44,868 bases of DNA, taken from assembly GCA_964428795.1 (NCBI GenBank), contig CAYRZL010000011.1:1-44868 (forward strand), given 5' to 3'. Of the stretch, positions 32,199-40,218 are shown piece by piece. Positions within the stretch are counted from its first letter, which is position 1. Each line of letters opens with the position of its first letter. The notes beneath the pieces were generated by a model that was given only the letters and a program-made list of their open reading frames with translations, was not told the DNA's origin and ran no database searches. A program made the translations under genes and the position numbers. Source of the DNA: CAYRZL01 sp964428795. Its GTDB lineage: Bacteria > Bacillota > Clostridia > Lachnospirales > Lachnospiraceae.

Positions 32199-33299
32199 TT
32201 AGGTTGTTTTCCGGAATTTTGCCGGAGTTGTTCCTGTTTCCTTTTTAAAACAATCGTAAAAATGAGGTTTTGAATGAAATCCAAGCTGCTGCATGATATC
32301 CTGAATGGAATGTCCGGTTTCCTGCAGCAGCTTTTTTGCAGCTTCCATTTTCTGATGATGCACAAAGCTGCGAAAACTCTGCCCATCTATTTTCCGGATA
32401 AGACGATTATAATAATCCTCCTGATAATGAAATGCCTGCTTTAATTCAGAAAGACTTACGGTAGCCAGATGTTCCTGAATATAGCTGACGATTTCCTGAT
32501 AGAGCAGGATACTGTGGTCTCCGGAAATGTTTTTTTCTGCTTTATCCATACCATACGTTTCCAGAAAGTTCAAAAACCGTATCAGTAAAATATGACATAT
32601 CCGGTTATATTCCACGTCACGACGATATAACTCTTCAAACATCCGGCAGAAAAACCGCATGGCTTCCTGATTGTTTTCTTCCGGTAAAGTGAGCATCAAA
32701 AAGCGAGGCTGCTTGTCGCTTCGCTTATCGGGGAATAAAAACCGGCGCAGAATCCCCGCATGGAGATTCTTTTTCCATAGGGGCGTATTTTCCTCAGGAC
32801 GAAAACCCAGGTATATAAATAACCCCTGACAGGAGGTCTCAATCTCACGGTGTTCACAGCTTGCATTCACAAGGCAGATATCATTTTGAGAAAAAACGCA
32901 AAGCTCCCCTTCTATCTCCACAGTGTAGGTGCCTTCATACACATAAATCAATTCTGTAAAGTTATGGCGATGCAGGAGATTGCGGTTCTGATCTGCCTGA
33001 AAAAGCAGACAGGGAGAAAAGGGAGGCAGGGTGCCGGGGATATAGGACCATACCTGATAACTGTGCTCCGAGCGTTTCTGCTGATAACATTCAATATCCA
33101 AATGAAGAAAATGCTGCAATTCCAGAATATGAGAATGTCCGGCTGCCCGTGAGACGAGAGCGCCCGGTCGTTTGACATTCTTTTGTCCGGATGTGAGGGT
33201 TTCGTAATCCGGAAATGCAGATTCGTATTCTCTTTTGTTTTTTTTCTGTGCCTGTTCCAGTTCTTTTTGTATGAACAGCATAATCTCCGAAAATTCCAT
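32199..33299 (-). CDS. AraC-family transcriptional regulator
   Basis: The 366-residue protein has an N-terminal cupin-like sensor part (about 110-190, with LLHRHNFTELIYVYEGTYTVEIEG split at 116-140) and a C-terminal AraC DNA-binding domain with two helix-turn-helix units: VSLSELKQAFHYQEDYYNRLIRK and IQDIMQQLGFHSKPHFYDCFKKETGTTPAKFR (positions about 283-363). The usual second helix is intact. It is divergent from the UroD-like/GH35 genes, which makes it their likely activator, with a sugar or related molecule as effector. The start at 33299 is the first ATG fitting a cytoplasmic start; a start at 33353 is an alternative. Confidence 0.88.
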   Translation of the reverse strand: MEFSEIMLFIQKELEQAQKKNKREYESAFPDYETLTSGQKNVKRPGALVSRAAGHSHILELQHFLHLDIECYQQKRSEHSYQVWSYIPGTLPPFSPCLLFQADQNRNLLHRHNFTELIYVYEGTYTVEIEGELCVFSQNDICLVNASCEHREIETSCQGLFIYLGFRPEENTPLWKKNLHAGILRRFLFPDKRSDKQPRFLMLTLPEENNQEAMRFFCRMFEELYRRDVEYNRICHILLIRFLNFLETYGMDKAEKNISGDHSILLYQEIVSYIQEHLATVSLSELKQAFHYQEDYYNRLIRKIDGQSFRSFVHHQKMEAAKKLLQETGHSIQDIMQQLGFHSKPHFYDCFKKETGTTPAKFRKTT

Positions 33300-33499
33300 G
33301 TACAAGTGCTGCCTTTCTTTTTTATACCCATAGAGTATCTTAAAACCGAACAAAATTCAAGTCGTAAAACCGAACTTTTCAAAAGGTGTAGTCGCATTAC
33401 ATCTATTGAGAAATTGCATGTTTCAGATCATAATATTTACATCAGAAATATTTAAAAATTTTTGGAAACAAAAATATTTCGTAGAAGGAGAAGCGCACA

Positions 33500-34762
33500 A
33501 TGGAGTTGTATATTGGAAAAGAGGACCGGGAAATTTTAAGAAATCATGCAGGATACCAGATGGAACTGGCACAGATGGAGCGAAACAAAAAGCTGATTCA
33601 GATGTGGTACGATCACAATGAGCTTCAGGGCGAGCGTCCTATGATTCATCTGGAAATGGAGACTTTTTCCCACGAGATTTTGCCGCAGCGCATGAAATGC
33701 CGGGGAGATTTTGCCCGTGTAGTGGAAAAGCAAATATTGGATAATTATCTCAATCAGGAATTATTTGATGATGACCGGGTGACGCCGGATTATTATCCAT
33801 TAGAATATGACCGCTGGTTCACGTTGTTTGATGTGCCGGTGCAGATTCAGCATACCAACACAGAAGCAGGAACGGAAAGTCTTGGACATCACTTTATTCC
33901 ATCCATTTCTGATCTGGAAGAAGATTATGAGAAATTAAAGACATCGGATTTTGGTATTGATATTACATCCACTATGAAGAAAAAAGAGGTGATTGAGGAT
34001 GCCATCGGAGATATTCTTCCGGTGAAACTGATCACTTCCTGTCTGTATTCCGTGCCGACTCAGATGCTGGTTCACATTATGGATATGCAGGATATGATGT
34101 TTGCCATGTATGACACACCGGAGCTGTTCAAAGAGATGATGGACCGCATTGCAACGGATACGATCTCCTGGTACCGGCTGATGGAAGAAAAGGGGATACT
34201 GCTTCCAACCGTGGCAGGAGAGCCTCTGGGACAGGGGAGCTGGTGTTATAATCGTACATTGCCGGATACGCTTGAGCGTCCGCTGAAATCTACCGATATA
34301 TTCGGTTTTATGGATTCCCAGGAAACGGTAGGTATTTCACCGGATATGTTTGAAGAATTTATTTTCCCCTGTTATCAGAAAATTGCTTCCCAGTTCGGAC
34401 TTTTATCTTATGGGTGCTGCGAACCGGTTCATCCGATCTGGGAGAGATGTCTGTCTAAGCTGCCAAACCTGCGTAAAATATCCATTTCCCCGTGGTGTGA
34501 CGAGGAATATATGGGACAGCAGTTAAAGGGCAGTCGTGTCATTTATCACAGAAAGCCAAGTCCGAACTACCTGGGCGTAGATCAGATACTGGACGAGGAT
34601 GCTTTCCGCGGGCATATACGGAAAAGTCTGAAGGCTGCTGCCGGATGTGAGATGGAGATTACCCAGAGAGACGTATACACGATCCACCGGAATGTGGCAA
34701 AGGCACACCGCTACATTGAAATTATCAAAGAAGAGATTGCATGTAACTGGCAGAAAGGATGA
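33500..34762 (+). CDS. UroD-like (uroporphyrinogen decarboxylase superfamily) protein of unknown function
   Basis: The 420-residue protein falls in the UroD/MtaA-type TIM-barrel superfamily, whose members include heme-synthesis decarboxylases and corrinoid or cobalamin-independent methyltransferases. The C-terminal half has PTVAGEPLGQGSWCYNRTLP, FEEFIFPCYQKIASQFGLLSYGCCEPVHPIW and SISPWCDEEYM (given here as separate segments). In methyltransferases of this fold a His-x-Cys...Cys zinc site stands where YGCCEP stands here. It starts a gene pair: the GH35 gene follows after three bases. A sugar-degradation neighbour suggests that it is not a heme enzyme, and a role in removing a methyl or other group is a guess only. 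AGAAGGAG precedes the start. Confidence 0.6.
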   Translation: MELYIGKEDREILRNHAGYQMELAQMERNKKLIQMWYDHNELQGERPMIHLEMETFSHEILPQRMKCRGDFARVVEKQILDNYLNQELFDDDRVTPDYYPLEYDRWFTLFDVPVQIQHTNTEAGTESLGHHFIPSISDLEEDYEKLKTSDFGIDITSTMKKKEVIEDAIGDILPVKLITSCLYSVPTQMLVHIMDMQDMMFAMYDTPELFKEMMDRIATDTISWYRLMEEKGILLPTVAGEPLGQGSWCYNRTLPDTLERPLKSTDIFGFMDSQETVGISPDMFEEFIFPCYQKIASQFGLLSYGCCEPVHPIWERCLSKLPNLRKISISPWCDEEYMGQQLKGSRVIYHRKPSPNYLGVDQILDEDAFRGHIRKSLKAAAGCEMEITQRDVYTIHRNVAKAHRYIEIIKEEIACNWQKG

Positions 34763-34765
34763 TTT

Positions 34766-36868
34766 ATGAATTATGACAAATACAGTCTTTTGAAAGACAA
34801 AAAACCGTATTTTCCAATGATGGGAGAGTTTCATTTTTCCAGATGTCCCAAGGAATGCTGGGACAGGGAAATACGGAAGATGAAAGCGGGCGGAATAGAC
34901 ATCATTGCAACCTACGTTTTCTGGATACACCATGAAGAGATAGAAGGCATTTTTGATTTCTCCGGGCAGAGAGATCTGCATACATTTTTGGAGCTTTGTA
35001 AAAAATGGAATATAAAGGTGTTTCTTCGTATAGGTCCATGGGCACATGGAGAGGCGAGAAACGGGGGTTTTCCCGACTGGCTGTTGAAAAAAGGCTGGAA
35101 GCTGCGCAGTGATGATGCAAGATATCTGAAAAAAGTGAAGATGTTCTGGCAGCGTATCTATGAACAGTGCAGCGAACATATGGATATTGTAGAAGGCATA
35201 CAGATAGAAAATGAGTACGGACATGTGGGAGGCCTGCGAGGAGACGAAGGAAATCAACATATGCGCACACTGACTGCACTTGCGAAGGAAATCGGATTTG
35301 CCGCGCCTTACTGGACAGCTACCGGCTGGGGTGGTGCTGTAATCGGAGATCTGATCCCTGTGATGGGCGGATATTGTGATGCTCCCTGGGATGCTGCAAG
35401 GGAAAAGCTTTCGCCGAACAAAAATTATCTGTTTACTGCAGTGCGGAATGACGGAAACATCGGAAGTGACGTGCACGAAGGATTGGAATTATCGTTTGAA
35501 AAAGAAAAATATCCATATCTGACCGCTGAGCTTGGAGGAGGATTACAGGTAACTCATCATCGCAGACCCCTCGTATGTGCAGAGGATATCGGAGCTATGA
35601 CATTGGCTAAGATCGGCAGCGGCTGCAATCTCCTGGGATATTATATGTATCATGGCGGCACAAATCCAAAGGGTGTATCTTCTTCTTTGCAGGAATCCAC
35701 AGATGCAGGCTCCTTTTGTGATGTATCGGAGCTGAGCTATGATTTTCAGGCGCCGATCCGGGAATACGGACAAATATCGAATACCTTAAAGGAATTGAAA
35801 TTGTTTGCCATGTTTGTCAAAAGCTTTGGTTCTGATCTGTGCAGGATGCAGCCTGTATTTGACGAAAAGGTATGTACGGACATGGAGTTATCTCGGTTTC
35901 GGTCCATTGTACGAAAAAATAAAAACAGTGGATATCTGTTTGTTAATAATTATCAGCGCGGTTATTCCATGAAGGATCATAAGCAGGTTTCTCTGCGTGT
36001 AAATACAGGGGAAATAGAAATATGTTTTCCGGTTCAGGATATCAAAGACAAGGACTTTTTCTTTTATCCATTCGGCTTTGATATGGGAGAGGAGCGTCTC
36101 GCATGGATCAATCAGACGCCATTGACGATTCTTGGTAAGAATACATGGATTTTTTATGGAAAGGAACCATTGCAGTTTGAAGCAGAGCAGGATTTGTCAA
36201 AGGCAGCGATTTTAGCGTTTTCAAAAGATATGGCAAAGAATCTGTGGCGTGTGGATTCCGTGCCGGAGATATTGTTTCTTTCAAAAGCACCTGTCATTGA
36301 AACAAAAACAGGAGCGGCAGCTATGGTGCGCAGCGGACTGAAGTCGGAATATTATTATGCATTGACCGAGCGCAGCGAAAAAGCAGCTGCATTATTGGAT
36401 TCTACATGGGAGCATACCGATTTACCCGATTTTTTGTATGGAGCAGGAAGAACCGATCGTCTGTCTGTCTATCGAAAAAAGGTGAATATTCCGGTGTGCC
36501 ATGCAGACTGTGCCATTGAAGAAATATCAGAGCTGGAAGGAGGTATAAAAGTATACCGAATATCATTGGGCTACGATCACAGCTATAATTTTGCGTCAGA
36601 GGATGTCTTTCTTCAGATTTCATTTGAGGCAGATGAAGCCGGGCTTTATCTGAATGAAGAGAAAATCGCGGATCGGTATTATACGGGTGAAGTGTGGGAA
36701 GTTGGTCTTGGCAGATTTGGATTCCCGGCAGAACTTACTTTACGGTTAAAGCCTCTTTCTACGGAGGATGATATTTATCTGGAAGCAGAACCACAGTATA
36801 AAAATGGAGTGTGCTGCTGTCTGAAAAATGTAAAAGCTGAGACGGAATGTTTTATGAAGCTGGTTTAA
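34766..36868 (+). CDS. Beta-galactosidase-type glycoside hydrolase, family GH35
   Basis: The 700-residue protein has a GH35 catalytic domain in its first half: GEFHFSRCPKECWDREIRKMKAGGIDI at 20-46, the acid/base Glu150 in IQIENEYG (145-152) and the nucleophile Glu255 in YLTAELGGG (251-259). The second half (about 380-700) is beta-rich, as in other GH35 enzymes. It would release terminal beta-galactosyl residues; exact linkage is not predictable. There is no signal peptide, so it acts in the cytoplasm on imported sugar. It is coupled to the UroD-like gene and divergent from the AraC regulator. Confidence 0.88.
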   Translation: MNYDKYSLLKDKKPYFPMMGEFHFSRCPKECWDREIRKMKAGGIDIIATYVFWIHHEEIEGIFDFSGQRDLHTFLELCKKWNIKVFLRIGPWAHGEARNGGFPDWLLKKGWKLRSDDARYLKKVKMFWQRIYEQCSEHMDIVEGIQIENEYGHVGGLRGDEGNQHMRTLTALAKEIGFAAPYWTATGWGGAVIGDLIPVMGGYCDAPWDAAREKLSPNKNYLFTAVRNDGNIGSDVHEGLELSFEKEKYPYLTAELGGGLQVTHHRRPLVCAEDIGAMTLAKIGSGCNLLGYYMYHGGTNPKGVSSSLQESTDAGSFCDVSELSYDFQAPIREYGQISNTLKELKLFAMFVKSFGSDLCRMQPVFDEKVCTDMELSRFRSIVRKNKNSGYLFVNNYQRGYSMKDHKQVSLRVNTGEIEICFPVQDIKDKDFFFYPFGFDMGEERLAWINQTPLTILGKNTWIFYGKEPLQFEAEQDLSKAAILAFSKDMAKNLWRVDSVPEILFLSKAPVIETKTGAAAMVRSGLKSEYYYALTERSEKAAALLDSTWEHTDLPDFLYGAGRTDRLSVYRKKVNIPVCHADCAIEEISELEGGIKVYRISLGYDHSYNFASEDVFLQISFEADEAGLYLNEEKIADRYYTGEVWEVGLGRFGFPAELTLRLKPLSTEDDIYLEAEPQYKNGVCCCLKNVKAETECFMKLV

Positions 36869-36895
36869 TACAACAGGGAACGAACCGTTCTGTCG

Positions 36896-36958
36896 CTTCC
36901 GGCATTACTATACTGCATCAGAATAACTCTGCTTCCTTTTTTATGCCGGAAGAAGTTT
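36896..36958 (+). terminator. Long-loop inverted repeat with T-run between GH35 and GH13 genes
   Basis: CTTCCGGCAT (36896-36905) and ATGCCGGAAG (36943-36952) form a perfect 10-pair stem around a 37-base loop, followed by AAGTTTTTT. It could be a terminator for the GH35 transcript; the unusually large loop could also hold a protein- or RNA-binding site. Confidence 0.55.
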
Positions 36959-36965
36959 TTTATAT

Positions 36966-36994
36966 GATTGAATTTGATAAATTCATTTCGTATA
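36966..36994 (+). promoter_or_regulatory. Promoter of the GH13 gene
   Basis: TTGAAT (36966-36971), 17-base spacer, perfect TATAAT (36989-36994). Transcription would start near 37001, 31 bases before the GH13 start codon. Confidence 0.7.
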
Positions 36995-37031
36995 ATATAG
37001 CTTATAAGAAGGAAGGATCGGAGGATAAGAA

Positions 37032-38876
37032 ATGAAAAGGATTTCAGACAGTGGGATTTACAGAAAGCGTTTTGAAAAACATTTTGAAGAGCTTCGCTGG
37101 CTGTATATGGAATTATATAATAATGATGCTATGTTTGCCGAATTATGTGATAATATGGAGCGTTTTTTTGCTGAACGAAATTCTGACCTGAAAGAACTGG
37201 ATGCAAAGCGTGAAAAGCAGCCGGAATGGTACAAACAAAATGATATGCTTGGCATGATGTTTTACATCGATAATTTTGCCGGAAATATGCAGGGAGTGCA
37301 AAATAAGCTGGATTACATTGAACAGGCGAATGTAAACTATATACACCTGATGCCTTTTCTGGATACACCAAAAGGGCGTTCCGACGGCGGGTATGCAGTA
37401 TCCGATTTCCGTAAAGTGCAAGAGAAACTCGGCACAATGGAGGATCTGGAAAATCTGACCGGAGCCTGCCATAAGAAAGGGATCAATGTATGTATGGATT
37501 TTGTCATGAATCATACTTCCGAGGATCATGAATGGGCAAAGAGAGCACGTCAGGGAGACGGAGAGTATATGAGCCGGTATTTCTTCTATGACAATGATTC
37601 CATTCCGATGGAATATGAAAAAACTGTGCCTCAGGTATTCCCTACCACTGCGCCCGGCAATTTTACCTGGCTTGGTGATATCGGACATTTTGTTATGACT
37701 ACATTTTATCCCTACCAGTGGGATTTGAACTACAAAAATCCCCGTGTATTTAATGAGATGATGTACAATTTTCTTTATCTGACAAATCGTGGAATTGACA
37801 TTATCCGTATCGATGCTGTTCCTTATATCTGGAAGGAGTTAGGGACCCAGTGCCGGAATCTGCCAAGAGTACACACAATTGTCCGCATGATGCGTATGAT
37901 CAGCGAGATTGTATGTCCGGGCATCTTATTGCTGGGCGAAGTCGTGATGGAGCCGGAGAAGGTGGTTCCATATTTCGGAACGGTGGAAAAACCGGAATGC
38001 CATATGCTGTACAATGTGACTACGATGGCTACCACCTGGCACACAGTGGCTACGAGAGATGTCCGCCTGTTAAAAAAACAGCTTGATATCGTAAATGGTC
38101 TTTCAAAGGATTATGTGTTTTTAAATTATCTGCGCTGTCATGATGATATCGGATGGGGGCTTGATTATGCCACACTGATGCAGGAGGGGATCGGGGAAGT
38201 ATCCCATAAACAATATCTCAATGATTATTTTCAGGGTTATGCAGGAGCCAGCAACAGCAGAGGAGAGCTGTACAATGCAGATCCGATCACGAAGGATGCC
38301 AGATTCTGCGCCACCACAGCATCCATATGCGGTATTGAAAAGGCAGGATTCGAGCAGGATGAACAGGCGATGGAACAGGCGATCCGGATGGACCTTATGC
38401 TTCATGCCTATATGTTTATGCAGTCGGGTATCCCTGTACTCTACAGCGGTGATGAAATCGGACAGGTCAATGATTATACTTATAAAGAAAATCCCGAAAA
38501 AGCGGAGGACTCCCGCTATATTCACAGAGGAGCTTTTCACTGGGATCTGGCTGAACAGATATCTGATCTGACAACAGTTGAGGGGAGGATGTTTGCTGGG
38601 CTGAAACAGCTGGAGGATATCAGAAAGAGTGAGAAGGCATTTGTTTCCAATGCGGATACATGGACCATTGATACATGGGATAATGCTATTCTTAGTATTG
38701 GCAGATATTTTGACGGAGATAAGATCATCGGTCTGTTTAATTTCAGTGAGCAGGAACGCATCGCATGGGTCAATGAGACGGACGGTGACTATGTGAATCT
38801 GCTCACCGGAGAAGACTTTAATCCGATAGGAGTACACATGCCTCCATATGGATTCTATTATCTGAAGAAAAAATAG
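37032..38876 (+). CDS. GH13 amylosucrase/sucrose-hydrolase-type enzyme (GH13_4-like)
   Basis: The 614-residue protein carries the amylosucrase-type GH13 layout: a helical N-terminal domain (about 1-70) absent from ordinary amylases, the DGGYAVSDFR box (118-127), the NHTSEDHEW box (160-168), the nucleophile Asp261 in RIDAVPYIW, the acid/base Glu303 in LLLGEVVM, the third acid Asp371 in RCHDDIGWG, and the C-terminal beta domain. Such enzymes act on sucrose, making a glucan or hydrolysing it. It could therefore consume the same sugar as the neighbouring GH32 enzyme. Product cannot be told from sequence. It has its own promoter and a strong GGAGG site. No signal peptide. Confidence 0.82.
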   Translation: MKRISDSGIYRKRFEKHFEELRWLYMELYNNDAMFAELCDNMERFFAERNSDLKELDAKREKQPEWYKQNDMLGMMFYIDNFAGNMQGVQNKLDYIEQANVNYIHLMPFLDTPKGRSDGGYAVSDFRKVQEKLGTMEDLENLTGACHKKGINVCMDFVMNHTSEDHEWAKRARQGDGEYMSRYFFYDNDSIPMEYEKTVPQVFPTTAPGNFTWLGDIGHFVMTTFYPYQWDLNYKNPRVFNEMMYNFLYLTNRGIDIIRIDAVPYIWKELGTQCRNLPRVHTIVRMMRMISEIVCPGILLLGEVVMEPEKVVPYFGTVEKPECHMLYNVTTMATTWHTVATRDVRLLKKQLDIVNGLSKDYVFLNYLRCHDDIGWGLDYATLMQEGIGEVSHKQYLNDYFQGYAGASNSRGELYNADPITKDARFCATTASICGIEKAGFEQDEQAMEQAIRMDLMLHAYMFMQSGIPVLYSGDEIGQVNDYTYKENPEKAEDSRYIHRGAFHWDLAEQISDLTTVEGRMFAGLKQLEDIRKSEKAFVSNADTWTIDTWDNAILSIGRYFDGDKIIGLFNFSEQERIAWVNETDGDYVNLLTGEDFNPIGVHMPPYGFYYLKKK

Positions 38877-38878
38877 TA

Positions 38879-38915
38879 AAAAACACTGGTTTCATACGAT
38901 GGACCAGTGTTTTTT
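38879..38915. terminator. Bidirectional terminator between GH13 and lacI-type genes
   Basis: AAAAACACTGGT (38879-38890) pairs perfectly with ACCAGTGTTTTT (38903-38914). The 12-pair stem with A- and T-runs serves both convergent genes. Confidence 0.92.
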
Positions 38916-38925
38916 ATTGAAAAAT

Positions 38926-39966
38926 TTATACAATATAGTTTTTTTCTGTGGTTTCTCTGCGTATTAAAACCGAATCAATTATTTTGTGTACAGGTTCTGT
39001 GAGAAGTACGGGTTTCCTCTTTTTTCTTTCATTCATCTGATCTACCAATAAACTCACTGCCTCAAAAGCAATTTTGTCAATTTGCTGGTCTACTGTACTT
39101 ATTGAGCAGACCGCTTCCCTTGAAATGGGAGAATTATCAAATCCAATCAAATAATAATCCTCCGGTAATTTATGAAATTTCCTGAAAAGAAGATTCAAAA
39201 ATATGTTTGCATGGGTATCATTGGAAATAAAAATACCCTTTCTCCTTCCGGCATATGTTTGATCTATATATTCAATGCATTCTTCCATCAATGCCTTATC
39301 ATTTTCCAGACTTTTTCCAAGATTTTTATATATGATCTCATGAGATAACTGGTGCTTTTGGCATGTATCCAGAAATCCGGTAATCCGCCCATAGGATGGG
39401 ATATTTTTTTGTGTGGGAGAATTGATTTCTATATAGATGTCACATTCATGCTCAAAAAGCAGTTCTGTTGCTTTTACAGCTCCTGCATAGTTGTCAGTAT
39501 TGACGCTGCATACAAATTGATCTTCACGTTCTATGGTCACAATGGGAATGGGAAGATCAGCCAGTTCTCTGGAAGGAATCGTATGGCTTAAAATGATCAT
39601 TCCCTCAATTTTATATGCTAACAGCTCCTGCATGTATCGGCGTTCGGTCTCCTCCTTATCATTTCCGGTGAAAACAAAAAATTTGTAGCCGAATTTTTCA
39701 TATGTAGACAGAATCTGGTTCAGCATTTCGGAATAGTAGTGATGATACAGATTCGGAAGAATAACACCCACAAATTCGGTTTTTCCATTGGCAAGAATTC
39801 GAGCCACTTTATTTTCTTTATAATTTAATTTTTCCAATGCTGCAGAAATGATTTCCTGATTTTCCAGAGTAAGTGAATCCGGGTTATTAAAATATCTGGA
39901 AATCGTAGTTTTGGAAAAGTTTGTATATTTTGCAATATCGTCAAATGTTACATTTTTTTTGCCCAT
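38926..39966 (-). CDS. LacI-family transcriptional regulator
   Basis: The 346-residue protein starts with a LacI helix-turn-helix (VTFDDIAKYTNFSKTTISRYFN at 5-26) and a hinge helix near 45-58, followed by a periplasmic-binding-protein-like effector domain (VGVILPNLYHHYYSEMLNQIL near 67, IFISNDTHANIFLNLLF near 246). LacI members in sugar loci bind an operator and are released by a sugar. A perfect palindromic operator lies at 40155-40174, downstream of the ABC operon promoter, and a weaker one at 40039-40058, so it probably represses the importer and GH32 and perhaps itself. It has its own promoter at 40000-40028 (minus strand). Confidence 0.92.
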   Translation of the reverse strand: MGKKNVTFDDIAKYTNFSKTTISRYFNNPDSLTLENQEIISAALEKLNYKENKVARILANGKTEFVGVILPNLYHHYYSEMLNQILSTYEKFGYKFFVFTGNDKEETERRYMQELLAYKIEGMIILSHTIPSRELADLPIPIVTIEREDQFVCSVNTDNYAGAVKATELLFEHECDIYIEINSPTQKNIPSYGRITGFLDTCQKHQLSHEIIYKNLGKSLENDKALMEECIEYIDQTYAGRRKGIFISNDTHANIFLNLLFRKFHKLPEDYYLIGFDNSPISREAVCSISTVDQQIDKIAFEAVSLLVDQMNERKKRKPVLLTEPVHKIIDSVLIRRETTEKNYIV

Positions 39967-39999
39967 AATAAACCTCTCATCCTTTTATTACATGTGAAC

Positions 40000-40028
40000 A
40001 GTATACCAAAAATAGACTGGAAGAGCAA
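40000..40028 (-). promoter_or_regulatory. Promoter of the lacI-type gene
   Basis: On the minus strand TTGCTC (40023-40028), 17-base spacer and TATACT (40000-40005). The secondary operator at 40039-40058 lies just upstream, so autoregulation is possible. Confidence 0.65.
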
Positions 40029-40038
40029 TAGTAATTGG

Positions 40039-40058
40039 TTAAGTAACCGGTTATATGA
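40039..40058. promoter_or_regulatory. Secondary LacI-type operator
   Basis: TTAAGTAACCGGTTATATGA contains the same AAGTAACCGGTTA core as the main operator but has one imperfect half. It lies about 116 bases from the main site, a distance that permits looping. Confidence 0.7.
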
Positions 40059-40116
40059 AAGGTGCACAAAAATATAAATAAAAAGCGTCATTTTCTTACA
40101 AAAATAACATTATGCT

Positions 40117-40145
40117 TTGACATCAACGTAATTTAATGATATGAT
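40117..40145 (+). promoter_or_regulatory. Promoter of the ABC importer/GH32 operon
   Basis: Consensus TTGACA (40117-40122), 17-base spacer, TATGAT (40140-40145). Start predicted near 40152, so the main operator covers the first transcribed bases. Confidence 0.82.
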
Positions 40146-40154
40146 ATTTTTACA

Positions 40155-40184
40155 TTAAGTAACCGGTTACTTAACCAGTTACTT
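40155..40184. promoter_or_regulatory. Main LacI-type operator
   Basis: TTAAGTAACCGGTTACTTAA (40155-40174) is a perfect 20-base palindrome with the central CCGG of LacI-family sites. An overlapping degenerate half, TTAACCAGTTACTT (40171-40184), follows. Its position just after the predicted transcription start fits repression by blocking RNA polymerase. Confidence 0.88.
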
Positions 40185-40218
40185 TACGAGATATCATAAG
40201 GAGAAGGAGGAAACGTCA

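Noticed and set aside
34523..35476. Long open frame (317 codons) on the minus strand
   Set aside because: It lies entirely antisense to the UroD-like and GH35 genes, which have clear catalytic motifs and ribosome sites; the antisense product is Cys/His-rich without a recognisable domain.
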